This document shows positions 27,753-39,532 of a stretch of DNA of 64,000 nt, in pieces. How positions within the stretch are numbered: the stretch's first letter is position 1; each line of letters opens with the position of its first letter. This DNA comes from Acidovorax sp. HDW3. Its GTDB lineage: Bacteria; Pseudomonadota; Gammaproteobacteria; Burkholderiales; Burkholderiaceae_C. The position numbers and the translations under genes are program-made. The notes below the pieces were generated by a model, which worked only from the letters and a program-made list of their open reading frames with translations, was not told where the DNA came from and did not search any database. Where the stretch lies: positions 584,001 through 648,000 of the forward strand of contig NZ_CP049885.1 in NCBI RefSeq assembly GCF_011303755.1, written 5' to 3'.

Positions 27753-29002
27753 GGCTTGTCTGCTCCCTTGACCTTGAGGCCGCGCATGGAGGGCCGGTCG
27801 TAAAAATCGGCGCCCGAGAGGTCGGCCACGGTGCCAATGTCCTTGTCGCCCCGGCCCGAGAGGTTGACCAGGATGGACTGGTCGGCGCGCATCGTCGGCG
27901 CGAGCTTCATGGCGTAGGCAAAGGCGTGGCTCGATTCGAGCGCGGGGATGATGCCCTCGGTGCGGCACAGGTGGTGAAAGGCCGCCAGCGCCTCGGCGTC
28001 GGTGATGCCGACGTATTGGGCGCGGCCTGTTTCCTGCAGCCAGGCGTGCTCGGGGCCGACGCCGGGGTAGTCCAGCCCGGCGCTGATGCTGTGTGTCTCG
28101 GTGATCTGGCCGTTTTCGTCCTGCAGGATGAAGGTGCGGTTGCCGTGCAGCACGCCGCTGGTGCCGCGCTGCAGGCTGGCCGAATGCTTGCCGCTGTCGA
28201 GCCCCTCGCCGGCCGCTTCCACGCCAATCAGGCGCGTGTCCGCATGGTCGATATAGGGGTAGAAGATGCCCATGGCGTTGCTGCCGCCGCCCACGCAGGC
28301 GACCACGGCGTCGGGCTGGCGGCCTGGGCCCAGGAATTCGGGCATCTGCGCCAGGCACTCCTCGCCAATCACCTTCTGGAAGTCGCGCACCATCATGGGG
28401 TAGGGGTGGGGGCCGGCGACGGTGCCGATGATGTAGAAGGTGTTGTCCACATTCGCCACCCAGTCGCGCATGGCTTCGTTGAGCGCGTCTTTGAGCGTTT
28501 TGCTGCCCGATTCGACCGGCACCACCGTGGCGCCCAGCAGCTTCATGCGGTAGACGTTGGGGCTTTGGCGCTTCACGTCCTCGGCGCCCATGTACACGAT
28601 GCATTCGAGGCCATAGCGCGCGCAGATGGTGGCCGTGGCCACGCCGTGCTGGCCGGCCCCGGTTTCGGCAATGATGCGCGGCTTGCCCATGCGCTTGGCG
28701 AGCATGGCCTGGCCGATGACGTTGTTGATCTTGTGCGCGCCGGTGTGGTTGAGGTCTTCGCGCTTCAAGTAAATCTGCGCGCCGCCGAGCTCGCGGCTGG
28801 TGCGCGCGGCGTGGTACACGGGCGAGGGGCGGCCCACGAAGTGCGCCAGCTCGGCTTGGAATTCGGCCTGGAACGCTGGGTCGTTTTGGTAGCGGGCGTA
28901 GGCCTCGCGCAGCTCGGTCAGGGCGTGGGTCAGCGTCTCGCTGGCGAAGCTGCCGCCGTAGGGGCCGAAGTGGCCGCGTGCGTCAGGTTGTTGGTAGATC
29001 AT
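27749..29002 (-). CDS. trpB: Tryptophan synthase beta chain
   Basis: The 417-residue PLP enzyme joins indole with serine. Near residue 95, [15 protein letters not shown] holds the PLP lysine (His-Lys). [10 protein letters not shown] and the phosphate-binding [10 protein letters not shown] are intact. Its start overlaps the trpF stop by 4 bases and its stop overlaps trpA by 4, giving a tightly coupled truA-trpF-trpB-trpA run. Confidence 0.97.
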   Translation of the reverse strand: MIYQQPDARGHFGPYGGSFASETLTHALTELREAYARYQNDPAFQAEFQAELAHFVGRPSPVYHAARTSRELGGAQIYLKREDLNHTGAHKINNVIGQAMLAKRMGKPRIIAETGAGQHGVATATICARYGLECIVYMGAEDVKRQSPNVYRMKLLGATVVPVESGSKTLKDALNEAMRDWVANVDNTFYIIGTVAGPHPYPMMVRDFQKVIGEECLAQMPEFLGPGRQPDAVVACVGGGSNAMGIFYPYIDHADTRLIGVEAAGEGLDSGKHSASLQRGTSGVLHGNRTFILQDENGQITETHSISAGLDYPGVGPEHAWLQETGRAQYVGITDAEALAAFHHLCRTEGIIPALESSHAFAYAMKLAPTMRADQSILVNLSGRGDKDIGTVADLSGADFYDRPSMRGLKVKGADKP

Positions 29003-29751
29003 GGGTATTTTTGTGCAAGTTGGGCGTCGGCCGCACGCACGGCGGCAACGAAGCGGTGGATCTTGTCGGCATCCTTGATGCCTTTGAGGGGCTGGCCGTC
29101 GGCGCCCGTGGCTTCGACGCCGGAGCTGACGTCAACCGTGAGCGTGCGGCAGCGCGGGCGCACTTGCACGATGCCATCGGTCACGTTTGCAGGCGTGAGT
29201 CCACCAGACAAAACGAGGTGAGAGTTGACGCTTGGTGGAAGGAGTGACCAATCGAATGCCTTGCCGCCGCCGCCATAGCCTTCGACATGCGCGTCGAGCA
29301 AGATGGCCTGGGCTTGAGAAAAATCCTGCGCGTATTTTACGAGGTCAAAATTTGCCGCCCCCGCGCCCAGGGGAATGCGCGCCGCCCGCAGCCAGGGGCG
29401 CGCGCCCAGGCCGCTGGCGGCCCAGCAATCGGCGGGCGATTCATCACCATGAAATTGGGCTGTAGCGCCCGGTACATAAGCGCAAGCAGCTATCACATTG
29501 ATAGCATTTTCGTTCACGAACAGCAGTACGGGCGTGACGAAGGGCGGCAGGCGCTGCGCCAGCGCGGCGGCGCGCTCTGGGGTGATGGCGCGCGGGCTCT
29601 TGGCGTAGAGCACAAAGCCCACGGCATCGGCCCCAGCGGCCACGGCGCAGTCCACGTCCTGCTCACGCGTGAGGCCGCAGATCTTGATGCGGGTGCGGGA
29701 GGCGGGCAGGGGGGTGGGGGGACTGGTGGGGCTGGGGGCGGGGCTGCTCAT
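28999..29751 (-). CDS. trpF: Phosphoribosylanthranilate isomerase
   Basis: The 250-residue TIM-barrel protein has the family's [10 protein letters not shown] (catalytic Cys), QFHGDE, and [10 protein letters not shown] with VDVSSGVE near the C-terminus. It performs the Amadori rearrangement in tryptophan synthesis. The ATG overlaps the truA stop by 4 bases (ATGA). The N-terminal 20 residues are Pro/Ser-rich and may be an extension. The codons for about residues 82-98 (between LFVN and QFHGDE) strongly resemble the dispersed palindromic repeat, yet the frame and the usual spacing between flanking motifs are kept. Confidence 0.93.
   Translation of the reverse strand: MSSPAPSPTSPPTPLPASRTRIKICGLTREQDVDCAVAAGADAVGFVLYAKSPRAITPERAAALAQRLPPFVTPVLLFVNENAINVIAACAYVPGATAQFHGDESPADCWAASGLGARPWLRAARIPLGAGAANFDLVKYAQDFSQAQAILLDAHVEGYGGGGKAFDWSLLPPSVNSHLVLSGGLTPANVTDGIVQVRPRCRTLTVDVSSGVEATGADGQPLKGIKDADKIHRFVAAVRAADAQLAQKYP
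29457..29506 (-). repeat. Short palindromic repeat, copy 5, inside the trpF coding sequence
   Basis: On the minus strand ATAGCTGCTTGCGCTTAT is followed by GGGCGCTACAGCC and a T-containing tail. It aligns along its length with copy 4 in the nirD-nirB gap (roughly three bases in four identical). It is read in frame as part of trpF. Confidence 0.65.
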
Positions 29752-30575
29752 GGCAGCCAATCATACGCAGCCGTGCGCGTGGGCAGGTTCCACTCCGGGC
29801 CGTACACCGGGCCGAGGAAGTACAGGCCATCAGGGGCAAAGGTGGGCGCAGCCGCGTCGCGCGAGCGCGCGGCGAGCACCTGCGCCATCCAGTCGGCGGG
29901 CCGTGCGCCCTGGCCGATGGCGATCAGGCAGCCCATGATGTTGCGCACCATGTGGTGCAGGAAGGCATTGCCCTCGAATTCAAAGCGCCAGTAGCAGCTC
30001 TCGCTGCCCTCGCCCCCGCTGCGGCGCTGGCTGATGGCGATGCGGTGCAGGGTCTTGATGGGCGTCTTGGCCTGGCAGGCGCTGGCGCGAAACGAGGTGA
30101 AGTCGTGCTCGCCCAGCAGGTGGGCAGCACCGGCGCGCATGGCGTCGCCGTCGAGCGGGTGGAACACCCAGCCCACGCGCCCGGCCTCCACGCTCGGGCG
30201 CACGGGCGACTGCAGCAGCACGTAGGCGTAGCGCCGCGCTGTGGCGCAAGCGCGGGCGTGGAAGGCGGCCGGCACGGCCTGCGCCCATTGCACGGCAATG
30301 TCGGGCGGCAAAAAGGTGTTGGTGCCGCGCACCCAGGAAAACGGCGTGCGCTCGACCGGTGCATCAAAGTGCACCACCTGCATCAGGCCGTGCACGCCGG
30401 CGTCGGTGCGCCCGGCGCACAGGGTGGGCAGGGGCGCGCCCAAAGCCACGAAGCGGCCCAGGGCCGCTTCGAGGTGGTCTTGTACGGTGTTGCCACCGGG
30501 CTGGCTTTGCCAGCCCCGGTAGCGTTGCCCGTTGTAGCTCACGCCCAGGGCAACGCGGGTACTTGCTGCGGGCAT
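29748..30575 (-). CDS. truA: tRNA pseudouridine(38-40) synthase
   Basis: The 275-residue product has the TruA catalytic motif RTDAGVHG (Asp near residue 58) and the start [14 protein letters not shown]. It modifies uridines 38-40 of the tRNA anticodon arm. It overlaps the fimV stop by one base and the trpF start by 4, within the conserved betaproteobacterial leu-asd-fimV-truA-trp block. Confidence 0.95.
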   Translation of the reverse strand: MPAASTRVALGVSYNGQRYRGWQSQPGGNTVQDHLEAALGRFVALGAPLPTLCAGRTDAGVHGLMQVVHFDAPVERTPFSWVRGTNTFLPPDIAVQWAQAVPAAFHARACATARRYAYVLLQSPVRPSVEAGRVGWVFHPLDGDAMRAGAAHLLGEHDFTSFRASACQAKTPIKTLHRIAISQRRSGGEGSESCYWRFEFEGNAFLHHMVRNIMGCLIAIGQGARPADWMAQVLAARSRDAAAPTFAPDGLYFLGPVYGPEWNLPTRTAAYDWLP

Positions 30576-33271
30576 CAGCCTATCTTGGTCAGGAGTTTTT
30601 GTGCCCGCTCTTTGACGGCGCCGCTGGCTTCCGCAATGACTTCTTCGATCAGGCTGCGGGCGCCGTCGCTGTCGCCAATGGCGTGAAATTCTTCGGCCAG
30701 CGCGAGCTTGGTGGCGAGTGGGTCGCTGTCGTCGGCTCCGGTGGCCATCGGCAGGTGCTCCTCCAGGGGCAGGGCGTGGGTGTCGGAATCGAGGTCGAGC
30801 GAGAGATCGCCGAGGTCGAATTCGAGCGAATCCGAGGCTGGGGCTGGGGCTGCTGTAGGCGCCAGCGATGCGGCGGCAGAATCGAGCAGGCCCAGGTCCG
30901 AGGTTGGGAAGTCGAGCGCGGCACCCAGGTCGGCCACGGGGGCTTCGGGGGCGGCTTCGGGAAGGTGGAAGTCGGGCATGTCCAGCGTCGGCATGTCGGC
31001 CATGGGTTCTATGGCCTGCGCAGCGGTGGCAGCCGCAGCCGCAAAGTTGCCGGGAGCGGCGTCACCGACGGGGGCTGGCAGGCTGTTGCCCAGGTCGAGA
31101 TCCAAGTCCAGGCTCGGCGGCGTCGCCACCGGTTCGGCCTTGGGCTGGGGCGTGACAGGGGTCGTCTGCAGGAAGTCCGGCGCAGGTGTGGGCGCAGTCT
31201 CAGCCGTCATCCTGGGGTGGCCGCCGGGTTGGTACATCGGGTTTTCGGGGTCGAGGCCGCGACCGAGGTCGGTGACGCGGTTCCAGTCCTGGCCCTGGCC
31301 TTGGGTTTGACGGAAGATTTCTGCCGCCACGACTTCGAGTGCCTTGCGATCCTGGCGCTTGGCGTAAATCTCAGCGAGCTTGACCTGGATAGAGGAGCGA
31401 TCGGGGTTGTGGCGCGCAGCTTCCTTGAGGATTTCTTCGGCCTGCAGGTCGCGGCCATAGGCCAGGTAAACATCGGCCTCGGCCACGGGATCGACGTCGC
31501 CGCCGGCATCGAGCTGGCTCGGCGAGTACGCCAGGGACGAGCCACCGGTGGTCATTTCGCTGTTGGCGGTGTCCACGCGCTGGCCGCCGCTTTGGCCAAA
31601 GAAGGAGTCGGGCTGCAGCTTGCTTTCCATGAAGCTGCTGTCCACGCCAGTGCCAGCGGCCTGGCGGCGGCGCTGCCAGACACGGTAGCCACCAAAGCCC
31701 AGCAGCAGGGCCAGCAGGCCGCCACCGGCCATGGGCACCATTGGGTCTTCGAGCAGGCTGTCGATGAAGCTGGGCTCAGGCTGCGGTTCGGGGGCGGGCG
31801 GCGGCGGGGCCTTGGGCGTTGGTGCGGGTGCCGGGGTAGGTTCGACCGGGGCTGCTTCAGCTGCAGGGGGTTCGGCGGCTGCGGGCTCTGTCGGCGCTGC
31901 GGGTGTTTCGGCGGGCGCAGCTGCGGCGGCAGGCTCAGGTGCGGCGGCTGGGGCCGGGGTGGGAGCTGGCGCCGGTGCGGCGGCAGGGGCCGGGGTCGGT
32001 GCTGGGGTGGGGGCGGCGGCAGGAGTGGGCGCCGGAGTGGGTGCAGGTGCAGCTGGCGGGGTGGCTACGGGGGCAGCCACGGGTACGTTCACGCCGGCGG
32101 CGGGTTTGGCGGCTGCGGCTGCGGCTGCAGCGGGGGCTGGTGCGCCGGCTGCACCGATCTGGTTCAGCTCGGAGAGGTTGCGCGAGAGCTCGGCCTTGCG
32201 GGTGGCGGTTTCTTCGGCCTGCTTGGCTTTGGCAAGTTTGTCGTCGGCCGATTTTTGGCCTTTCATGGCGCCCTTGGAGAGCGTGAGCTTGTCGGGAGCG
32301 GCTTGGCTTGGGCGCTTGTCTTGCACCTCGGTTTGCACTTTGCCGCTGGCGCTGCGGCTGGCGCTGCCAACGTCGGCGCTGGGGGCCGAGGTGGCAAGCT
32401 TGCGGCGGAACTCGCCAAAGTCGCGGCTTTGCGTGGCCACGATCTGGCGTGCTTCGCTTTGGGAGACGGACTGCGCATTGGCGGCGTCGGGCATGTGCAG
32501 CACGGCGCCGGATTTGAGGCGGTTGACGTTGCCGCCGACGAAGGCGTCGGGGTTGCTGCGCACCATGGCGACGAGCATCTGGTCGAGCGAGACGCCCGAG
32601 GGACGGTGGGCTTCAGCCAGGCGACCAGCGGTGTCGCCAGGGCGCGAGGTCACGGTTTCGCCGTCGGCGTGGGAGCTGGTGGCAACGGGTGCGGCAACGG
32701 GTGCTGGGGCCGGGCTGGCTTTGGCCTTGGTGCTGGCCTTGCTCTTGGTGGCAGCGCCGGGGGTGGCGCTGCTTGCCTGGGCCGGGGTGCTGACGGCGGC
32801 GGGGGCCTTGCGCAGCGTTGGCGGGTCAAACAGCATGGTGTAGCTGCGCACGATCTGGCCGGAGCTCCAGGTGGCGTTGAGCACCAGATCGACGAAGGGC
32901 TCGTTCATGGGGCGGCTGCTGGTCAGGTGCAGCACCATGGTGCCGTCGGTGCGCCGCTGCAGCTGGGCCTGGACGCCGTTGATGGCGGTGGAGTATTCCA
33001 TGCCCTGGGCACGGAACACCTCGGGCGATGCGATTTGCGTGCGCAGGGATTCGGCTTCGGCCGGGGTGATTTGGGGCAGTTCGATTTCAGCGCGCAGGGG
33101 CTCGCCCAGGGCCGATTGCACGGTGATGCGGCCCAGGGCCAGGGCAGCGGCGTCGCCCGCGTACAGACCGCCAAGGGCGAGGGCAGCGGCGAGGGCAGAG
33201 AATTTCCAGCGGTGCATTTTTGCCATTTGTTGCAGGGGTTGGGTGGCGCGATTGGCCGGCGTTGTTGTCAT
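30575..33271 (-). CDS. fimV: FimV-like polar peptidoglycan-binding protein
   Basis: The 898-residue product has a signal segment (about residues 21-45). The FimV N-terminal domain follows ([20 protein letters not shown]), then a LysM-like region (about 180-240). A long Ala/Pro low-complexity stretch (about 390-490) precedes one transmembrane helix ([20 protein letters not shown], near 505) and an acidic cytoplasmic part. The TPR-like FimV C-terminal domain ends the protein ([20 protein letters not shown]). FimV proteins organise cell poles and type IV pili. Position between asd and truA is typical. Confidence 0.9.
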   Translation of the reverse strand: MTTTPANRATQPLQQMAKMHRWKFSALAAALALGGLYAGDAAALALGRITVQSALGEPLRAEIELPQITPAEAESLRTQIASPEVFRAQGMEYSTAINGVQAQLQRRTDGTMVLHLTSSRPMNEPFVDLVLNATWSSGQIVRSYTMLFDPPTLRKAPAAVSTPAQASSATPGAATKSKASTKAKASPAPAPVAAPVATSSHADGETVTSRPGDTAGRLAEAHRPSGVSLDQMLVAMVRSNPDAFVGGNVNRLKSGAVLHMPDAANAQSVSQSEARQIVATQSRDFGEFRRKLATSAPSADVGSASRSASGKVQTEVQDKRPSQAAPDKLTLSKGAMKGQKSADDKLAKAKQAEETATRKAELSRNLSELNQIGAAGAPAPAAAAAAAAKPAAGVNVPVAAPVATPPAAPAPTPAPTPAAAPTPAPTPAPAAAPAPAPTPAPAAAPEPAAAAAPAETPAAPTEPAAAEPPAAEAAPVEPTPAPAPTPKAPPPPAPEPQPEPSFIDSLLEDPMVPMAGGGLLALLLGFGGYRVWQRRRQAAGTGVDSSFMESKLQPDSFFGQSGGQRVDTANSEMTTGGSSLAYSPSQLDAGGDVDPVAEADVYLAYGRDLQAEEILKEAARHNPDRSSIQVKLAEIYAKRQDRKALEVVAAEIFRQTQGQGQDWNRVTDLGRGLDPENPMYQPGGHPRMTAETAPTPAPDFLQTTPVTPQPKAEPVATPPSLDLDLDLGNSLPAPVGDAAPGNFAAAAATAAQAIEPMADMPTLDMPDFHLPEAAPEAPVADLGAALDFPTSDLGLLDSAAASLAPTAAPAPASDSLEFDLGDLSLDLDSDTHALPLEEHLPMATGADDSDPLATKLALAEEFHAIGDSDGARSLIEEVIAEASGAVKERAQKLLTKIG

Positions 33272-33658
33272 GGTCGGGTGCCTCTACCGCAGCGCAGAAA
33301 TAAAAAATGACTTACGAAAATCGGACGGGCGCGACGACGTGGAACCTGTGGCTCTATCTTCGCAGCCCCCCTTTTTGCATAAGTCCTACAAATGTAAAAA
33401 AGCACCTTAGCAGCAATGTTTTGCACTGACAAGCGCAAGGCCGGCCCAGGCTTTCCCGGGGGCGGCACGGTGGATTTTTACGTTGGCTGGGGACAACGTA
33501 CGGTAACTAGCCGTATCCACTACGCAAATTTGTAGCGACAAAAAAGCACTGCAGCGGAGCATTTCTACTGCTTGCATTCACCTTAGCAGCGGCCAGGTGC
33601 AACGCAAGGGTGGAAAAATGCGGCGGCTGCAGTGCTTTTTGGCGTTTGACCGTGGCGT
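33272..33658. other. 387-bp non-coding region between asd and fimV with internal repeats
   Basis: No gene is visible. CACCTTAGCAGC occurs twice (33403-33414 and 33579-33590). AAAAAGCACTGCAG (33541-33554) recurs inverted as CTGCAGTGCTTTTT (33627-33640), just below the asd stop. The region is AT-richer than its surroundings and must contain any independent fimV promoter, but I could not identify one with confidence. Confidence 0.6.
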
Positions 33659-34771
33659 TTATGCTGCCAGCAGGATGCGCAACATGCGGCGCAGCGGCTC
33701 GGCCGCGCCCCACAGCAACTGGTCGCCAATGACGAAGGCCGACACGTACTCAGGGCCCATATTGAGCTTGCGCACGCGGCCCACGCCCACTTCCAGGCCG
33801 CCGGTGATGGCGGCGGGGGTGAGTTCCTTGACCGTGACGGCCTTGTCGTTGGCAACGAACTTGACCCAGGGGTTGCCGCCCTGGATGAGGGCCTCGATCT
33901 CGGCCAGCGGCAGATCCTTCTTGAGCTTGAGCGTCAGCGCCAGCGAGTGGCAGCGCATGGCGCCGATGCGTACGCACAGACCGTCCACGGGGATGGTGGC
34001 CGCAGTGCCGAGGATTTTGTTGACCTCGGCCTGGCCCTTCCATTCTTCCTTGGACTGGCCGTTATCGAGCTGCGAATCGATCCATGGAATCAGGCCGCCG
34101 GCCAGGGGCGCGCCGAAGAATTCGGTGGGCACGTCCTGGCGGATGGTGGCTGCCACCTTGCGGTCGATCTCCAGGATGGCCGAGGCCGGGGTGGCCAGCT
34201 CGTCGGCCACGCTGGCGTAGACCACGCCCATGCCCTTCAAGAGCTCGCGCATGTGGTTGGCGCCGCCGCCCGAGGCTGCCTGGTAGGTCATGGAGCTGAC
34301 CCACTCCACCAGGTCGGCCTTGAACAGACCGGCCAGGCCCATGAGCAAGATGGAGTTGGTGCAGTTGCCGCCGATCCAGTTCTTGCCGCCGGCGGCGAGT
34401 TTGTTCTTGATGAGGCCGTCGTTCACCGGGTCGAGCACGATGACGGCGTCATCTTCCATGCGCAGCGCGCTGGCGGCGTCGATCCAGTGGCCCTGCCAGC
34501 CGGCGGCGCGGATTTGGGGGAAGACTTCCTTGGTGTAGTCGCCGCCCTGGCAGGTGATGATGATGTCGCATTGGGCCAGCGCGGCGACGTCGTTCGCGTC
34601 CTTCAACTGGGTGTGCGTCTTGGCCATGGCGGGCGCCTTGCCGCCGGCGTTGGAGGTGGAGAAGAACACCGGCTCGATGAGGTCGAAGTCGCCTTCGGCC
34701 TGCATACGATCCATCAACACCGAGCCGACCATGCCGCGCCAGCCGACCAAACCTACCAATTGCTTGCTCAT
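33659..34771 (-). CDS. asd: Aspartate-semialdehyde dehydrogenase
   Basis: The 370-residue product has the NADP-binding start [16 protein letters not shown] and the active-site cysteine in [13 protein letters not shown] (near residue 134). The later conserved [16 protein letters not shown] is also present. It makes aspartate semialdehyde for lysine, threonine and methionine synthesis and for peptidoglycan. An AAAGGGCG site precedes the ATG. It lies between leuB and fimV, as in other betaproteobacteria. Confidence 0.96.
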   Translation of the reverse strand: MSKQLVGLVGWRGMVGSVLMDRMQAEGDFDLIEPVFFSTSNAGGKAPAMAKTHTQLKDANDVAALAQCDIIITCQGGDYTKEVFPQIRAAGWQGHWIDAASALRMEDDAVIVLDPVNDGLIKNKLAAGGKNWIGGNCTNSILLMGLAGLFKADLVEWVSSMTYQAASGGGANHMRELLKGMGVVYASVADELATPASAILEIDRKVAATIRQDVPTEFFGAPLAGGLIPWIDSQLDNGQSKEEWKGQAEVNKILGTAATIPVDGLCVRIGAMRCHSLALTLKLKKDLPLAEIEALIQGGNPWVKFVANDKAVTVKELTPAAITGGLEVGVGRVRKLNMGPEYVSAFVIGDQLLWGAAEPLRRMLRILLAA

Positions 34772-34982
34772 TTCTATCGCCCTTTCAAGTGGAAAAACAG
34801 TGTGTGCCAGACCGGTGGTGGCTGTTTTCCTGCCCCGGCTCGTCTGGCCAGGGAGGGCGCACGACGATGCCGGAGCTGGATCAGCCCTTAATGGTCGTCG
34901 TGGTTTTGGAGGTGTTTGCGCACGCGCCGCAGGCCGCAGGGGCGGGCGGTGTTTTCAACGGGAAGGCTGGCGTGGCAAACAT

Positions 34983-35023
34983 AAAAAAACATTGTAGGGG
35001 ATGCAGCGCGCGGCACTGCATCC
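34983..35023 (-). terminator. Probable terminator downstream of leuB
   Basis: On the minus strand GGATGCAG and CTGCATCC form a perfect 8-bp stem with a 9-base GC-rich loop, starting 18 bases after the leuB stop. A run of seven T residues follows, but only about nine bases after the stem, so termination is likely but not textbook. The rest of the 270 bp leuB-asd gap shows nothing I can name. Confidence 0.55.
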
Positions 35024-35041
35024 GTGAAAGTAAACGCTGCT

Positions 35042-36112
<1,071 letters not shown>

Positions 36113-36115
36113 GGT

Positions 36116-36182
36116 TTGCTATTAATTTGATAGCTGCTGGCGCTTGTCTGGTAAGCGCTACAGCTTGTTTTTACTTGAATTT
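36116..36182 (+). repeat. Short palindromic repeat, copy 6 (leuB-leuD gap)
   Basis: GATAGCTGCTGGCGCTTGTC, spacer, then AAGCGCTACAGC and TTGTTTTTACTTGAATTTC. It occupies the whole gap between leuD and leuB. Confidence 0.75.
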
Positions 36183-36835
36183 CAGGCGGCCATGGTATGC
36201 GCCAGCCAGGGCTTGGCGGCCAGGCGCTGGGCCTCGAAGGCGGCGATTTTTTCCTGGTGGCGCAGCGTCAGGCCGATGTCGTCGAAGCCGTTGAGCAGGC
36301 AGTATTTGCGAAACGGCAGCACGTCGAAGGCGATCTCCTCGCCCTGCGGGCGGATGACCACCTGGCGTTCGAGGTCGATGGTCAGCTGGTAGCCCGGCTC
36401 GGCAGCGACGGCGTCGAACAGCTGCGCCACCGTGGCCTCGGGCAGGACGATGGGCAACATGCCGTTCTTGAAGCAGTTGTTGAAGAAGATGTCGGCAAAG
36501 CTCGGTGCGATCACCGTGCGAAAGCCGTACTGCTCCAGCGCCCAGGGTGCGTGCTCGCGGCTCGATCCGCAGCCGAAGTTCTTGCGCGCCAGCAAGATGC
36601 TCGCGCCCTGGTAGCGCGGCTGGTTGAGCACGAAGTCGGGGTTGGGCTGGCGTGCTGCTGCGGGCACGCCGGGCTGGCCGGGTTGGTCCAGGTAGCGCCA
36701 TTCGTCAAACAGGTTGGGGCCAAAGCCGGTCTTTTGGATCGACTTCAGAAACTGCTTGGGGATGATGGCGTCGGTATCGACGTTTTCGCGGTCCATGGGG
36801 GCGACCAGGCCCTGGTGGCGGGTAAATTTTTGCAT
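36182..36835 (-). CDS. leuD: 3-isopropylmalate dehydratase small subunit
   Basis: The 217-residue product starts [10 protein letters not shown]. It has the swivel-domain motifs [14 protein letters not shown] and [14 protein letters not shown] (near residue 78). With LeuC it isomerises 2- to 3-isopropylmalate. The reading frame is open 60 codons upstream through a small lipoprotein gene, but homology starts at MQKF. Confidence 0.96.
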   Translation of the reverse strand: MQKFTRHQGLVAPMDRENVDTDAIIPKQFLKSIQKTGFGPNLFDEWRYLDQPGQPGVPAAARQPNPDFVLNQPRYQGASILLARKNFGCGSSREHAPWALEQYGFRTVIAPSFADIFFNNCFKNGMLPIVLPEATVAQLFDAVAAEPGYQLTIDLERQVVIRPQGEEIAFDVLPFRKYCLLNGFDDIGLTLRHQEKIAAFEAQRLAAKPWLAHTMAA

Positions 36836-36858
36836 CGTGCAAGCCTGTGGGGTGCGGT

Positions 36859-36981
36859 TTACTTGGCCGCGCGCTCGATGGCGTCGCCGGCTTTCTGTAC
36901 GTCCTGGCCTACGCCTTTGACGGTGTTGCAGCCGGCCAGCATGAAGGCCAGGGCGAGCAGGGCAGCGAGGGTCTTGTTCAT
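36859..36981 (-). CDS. Entericidin A/B family small lipoprotein
   Basis: The 40-residue product starts [18 protein letters not shown]. The lipobox is LAGC, so the mature lipoprotein has 23 residues and starts [20 protein letters not shown]. This matches the entericidin pattern, including GxGxDxxxxG. Entericidins are envelope lipoproteins with proposed toxin/antidote or stress roles; the role here is unknown. It lies between leuC (11 bp away) and leuD (23 bp away) on the same strand, so it is probably in the leucine operon transcript. Confidence 0.85.
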   Translation of the reverse strand: MNKTLAALLALAFMLAGCNTVKGVGQDVQKAGDAIERAAK

Positions 36982-36992
36982 GGCAGTTCCTT

Positions 36993-38414
36993 TCAAGCGA
37001 TGGTGCGGATATCGACAAAATGACCGTGGATGGCAGCCGCCGCCGCCATGGCCGGGCTCACCAGGTGCGTGCGCCCGCCCGCGCCCTGGCGGCCTTCAAA
37101 GTTGCGGTTGCTGGTGGAGGCGCAGCGCTCGCCGGGTTCGAGGCGGTCGGCATTCATGGCCAGGCACATGGAGCAGCCGGGCTCGCGCCACTCAAAACCT
37201 GCGGCCTTGAAGACCCGGTCCAGCCCCTCGGCCTCGGCCTGCGCCTTGACCAGGCCCGAGCCTGGCACGACCAGCGCCAGTTTCACGTTCGGTGCAATTT
37301 TGCGCCCGCTTTTTTGCACCACGGCGGCGGCGGCGCGCATGTCCTCGATGCGGCTGTTGGTGCAGCTGCCGATGAAGACCTTGTCCACGGCAATGCTTTG
37401 CAGCGGTTGATTGGCGTTCAGCCCCATGTAGGCCAGGGCGCGCTCCATGGCGGCGCGCTTGTTGGCGTCGCCCTCTTGCGCCGGGTTGGGCACCTGGGCA
37501 TCGACGCCGAGCACCATCTCCGGGCTGGTGCCCCAGGTGATTTGCGGCACGATGTCGGCGCCGTTGAGCTCGACCACGGTGTCCCAGTGCGCATCGGCGT
37601 CGGAGTGCAAGGTCTGCCAGTAAGCCTCGGCCTGCGCCCATTCGGCGCCGGTGGGGGCCATGGGGCGGCCTTGCACGTAGGCAATGGTTTTGTCATCGAC
37701 CGCCACCAGACCGGCGCGCGCACCGGCTTCGATGGCCATGTTGCACACCGTCATGCGCCCTTCCATGGAGAGGTCGCTGATCGCCTGGCCGGCAAATTCA
37801 ATGGTGTAGCCCGTGCCGCCGGCCGTGCCGATCTGGCCGATGATGGCCAGCACGATGTCTTTGGCGGTGATGCCTGCGGCCACCGGGCCGTTGACGCGCA
37901 CCAGCATGTTCTTGGCCTTTTTGGCCAGCAGCGTCTGCGTGGCCAGCACGTGCTCGACCTCGCTCGTGCCGATGCCGTGGGCGAGGGCCCCGAAGGCGCC
38001 GTGCGTGCTGGTGTGGCTGTCGCCGCAGACCACCGTCATGCCCGGCAGCGTGGCGCCGTTTTCCGGCCCGATCACGTGCACGATGCCCTGGCGCTGGTGC
38101 ATGAAGGGAAAGAACGCGGCGGCGCCGACGGCGGCAATGTTCTTGTCCAGCGTGGTGATCTGCTCTTTGCTGATGGGGTCGGTGATGCCGTCGTAGCCCA
38201 GCTCCCAGCCGGTGGTGGGCGTGTTGTGGTCGGCCGTGGCGACGATGGAGCTGGTGCGCCAGACCTTGCGCCCGGCTTCGCGCAGGCCCTCAAAAGCCTG
38301 CGGGCTGGTGACTTCGTGCACCAGGTGGCGGTCGATGTAGAGCACGGCGGTGCCGTCTTCTTCGGTGTGGACGACGTGCTCGTCGAAGATTTTGTCGTAC
38401 AGGGTGCGTCCCAT
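36993..38414 (-). CDS. leuC: 3-isopropylmalate dehydratase large subunit
   Basis: The 473-residue aconitase-family protein starts [15 protein letters not shown]. It contains [20 protein letters not shown] and the 4Fe-4S ligands in [16 protein letters not shown] and in CSMCLAMN. It acts with LeuD in leucine synthesis. The start is set by homology; AAAGAGA lies upstream. It is only 40 bp downstream of the LysR gene on the same strand, so it may be read through from that gene. Confidence 0.96.
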   Translation of the reverse strand: MGRTLYDKIFDEHVVHTEEDGTAVLYIDRHLVHEVTSPQAFEGLREAGRKVWRTSSIVATADHNTPTTGWELGYDGITDPISKEQITTLDKNIAAVGAAAFFPFMHQRQGIVHVIGPENGATLPGMTVVCGDSHTSTHGAFGALAHGIGTSEVEHVLATQTLLAKKAKNMLVRVNGPVAAGITAKDIVLAIIGQIGTAGGTGYTIEFAGQAISDLSMEGRMTVCNMAIEAGARAGLVAVDDKTIAYVQGRPMAPTGAEWAQAEAYWQTLHSDADAHWDTVVELNGADIVPQITWGTSPEMVLGVDAQVPNPAQEGDANKRAAMERALAYMGLNANQPLQSIAVDKVFIGSCTNSRIEDMRAAAAVVQKSGRKIAPNVKLALVVPGSGLVKAQAEAEGLDRVFKAAGFEWREPGCSMCLAMNADRLEPGERCASTSNRNFEGRQGAGGRTHLVSPAMAAAAAIHGHFVDIRTIA

Positions 38415-38454
38415 GGCAGTCTCTTTTCTTCGGGGGGTTACAAATCGGGTGGGG

Positions 38455-39408
38455 TTACAAGCGGGTGGCCGGCCGGGTAGGGGCCAGGTGTTCGAGCAGC
38501 AGGCGCGCGCTCGCCGGCAGGGCGGCAAAATCGCGCGCCACCAGGCGCAGCTCGCGCTGCGCCCAGGCGTTGGTCAGGGGCACGGCGGCCAGCGGCCCCA
38601 GGCCCTGGAGCAGGCCAAAGGCGCGGCTGGGCAGCAGGCCCACGCCCAGGCCGTTGGCCACCATGCGGCACATGGCGTCCAGGCTGGTGACCTGGATGCG
38701 CTGGCGCAGCGTGCGCCCGGCGCGCGCCGCCGCCTGCTGCATGGCCAGGCCGACGGAGCTGCCCGCCTGCAGGCCGACGATGTCGCAGTCCAGCGCTTCT
38801 TCAAAATCAATAGCAGCTCGCGCGCTCAGGGCGTGGCTTCGCGGCATGACAAGCACCAAATGGTCGCTGCGGTAGGGGCGGCTTTGCAGGCCCGCTGGGC
38901 TGCCGCTGCTGCCCAGGTGGCACACGCCCAGGTCGGCCGCGCCCTCTTGCACCGCTTGCAGCACGGCGGGCGAGAGGTGCTCTTGCAGGTCGATCTTGAT
39001 CTGGCTGTGCACGCGGGCAAAAGCGCCCAGGTCTTCGGGCAAAAACTGCACGATGGCCGAGATGTTGGCGTGCATCCGCACATGGCCGCGCACGCCGTGG
39101 GCATATTCGGCAAGCTCGCCCTGTATGCGTTCGAGGCCAAACAGCACACTGCGCGCGTGGTGCAGCAGGCTCTCGCCGGCGGCGGTCAGCGCCACGCCCC
39201 GGCTGTGGCGCTGCAGCAGCGTGGTGCCCACGGCTGCCTCCAGGTCCGACAGGCGCTTGCTCACCGCCGAGGCGGCGATGAACTCCTGCTGCGCCGCACG
39301 GCCAATGCTGCCCTGTTCGCACACGGCGACGAACAGTTGCAGCGAGGTCAGATCAAGGCGGCGCGCAAAGCTGCGCTCGGAGTTTTTCATGGACTGTGGG
39401 GTTTGCAT
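38455..39408 (-). CDS. LysR family transcriptional regulator
   Basis: The 317-residue product has an N-terminal LysR helix-turn-helix ([20 protein letters not shown], residues about 22-41) and a substrate-binding domain to the end. It is probably autoregulated through an inverted repeat 53 bp upstream and may affect leuC downstream; neither target is shown. ATG 39390 (MKNSERS) is an alternative start. A short AT-rich stretch near residues 194-202 (codons for SARAAIDFE) resembles half of the dispersed palindromic repeat. Confidence 0.88.
   Translation of the reverse strand: MQTPQSMKNSERSFARRLDLTSLQLFVAVCEQGSIGRAAQQEFIAASAVSKRLSDLEAAVGTTLLQRHSRGVALTAAGESLLHHARSVLFGLERIQGELAEYAHGVRGHVRMHANISAIVQFLPEDLGAFARVHSQIKIDLQEHLSPAVLQAVQEGAADLGVCHLGSSGSPAGLQSRPYRSDHLVLVMPRSHALSARAAIDFEEALDCDIVGLQAGSSVGLAMQQAAARAGRTLRQRIQVTSLDAMCRMVANGLGVGLLPSRAFGLLQGLGPLAAVPLTNAWAQRELRLVARDFAALPASARLLLEHLAPTRPATRL
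38803..38829 (-). repeat. Half-copy of the short palindromic repeat inside the lysR gene (copy 7)
   Basis: On the minus strand GCGCGAGCTGCTATTGATTTTG resembles the GCGCGAGCAGCTATTG end of copy 11. It is AT-rich in a GC-rich gene and is read in frame. The match is short, so chance similarity remains possible. Confidence 0.4.
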
Positions 39409-39460
39409 TCTTGTATGGCGAATGCTGGGTGTATTTTCACACGCTCAACCCCGGTTAGTC

Positions 39461-39475
39461 ATCGTAATACACGAT
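39461..39475. promoter_or_regulatory. Candidate LysR-type operator (T-N11-A)
   Basis: ATCGT-AATAC-ACGAT is a perfect inverted repeat containing the T-N11-A core of LysR-type boxes. It lies 53 bp upstream of the lysR start, a usual position for autoregulation. Confidence 0.5.
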
Positions 39476-39532
39476 GGGTTCTATCGTTGCTGGCCGGGCC
39501 TATCGGCGCGGCTGGATGGGGAGTAGGGGACG

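Noticed and set aside
26943-28604. trpA frame extended far upstream through trpB, as if a fusion
   Set aside because: The upstream part is Arg/Pro/His-rich shadow sequence of trpB; TrpA homology begins at 27752, where an ATGA overlap with trpB occurs.
34772-34982. Leader of asd examined for a lysine riboswitch or other conserved RNA
   Set aside because: No multi-stem conserved core could be recognised; only the leuB terminator-like hairpin is visible nearby.
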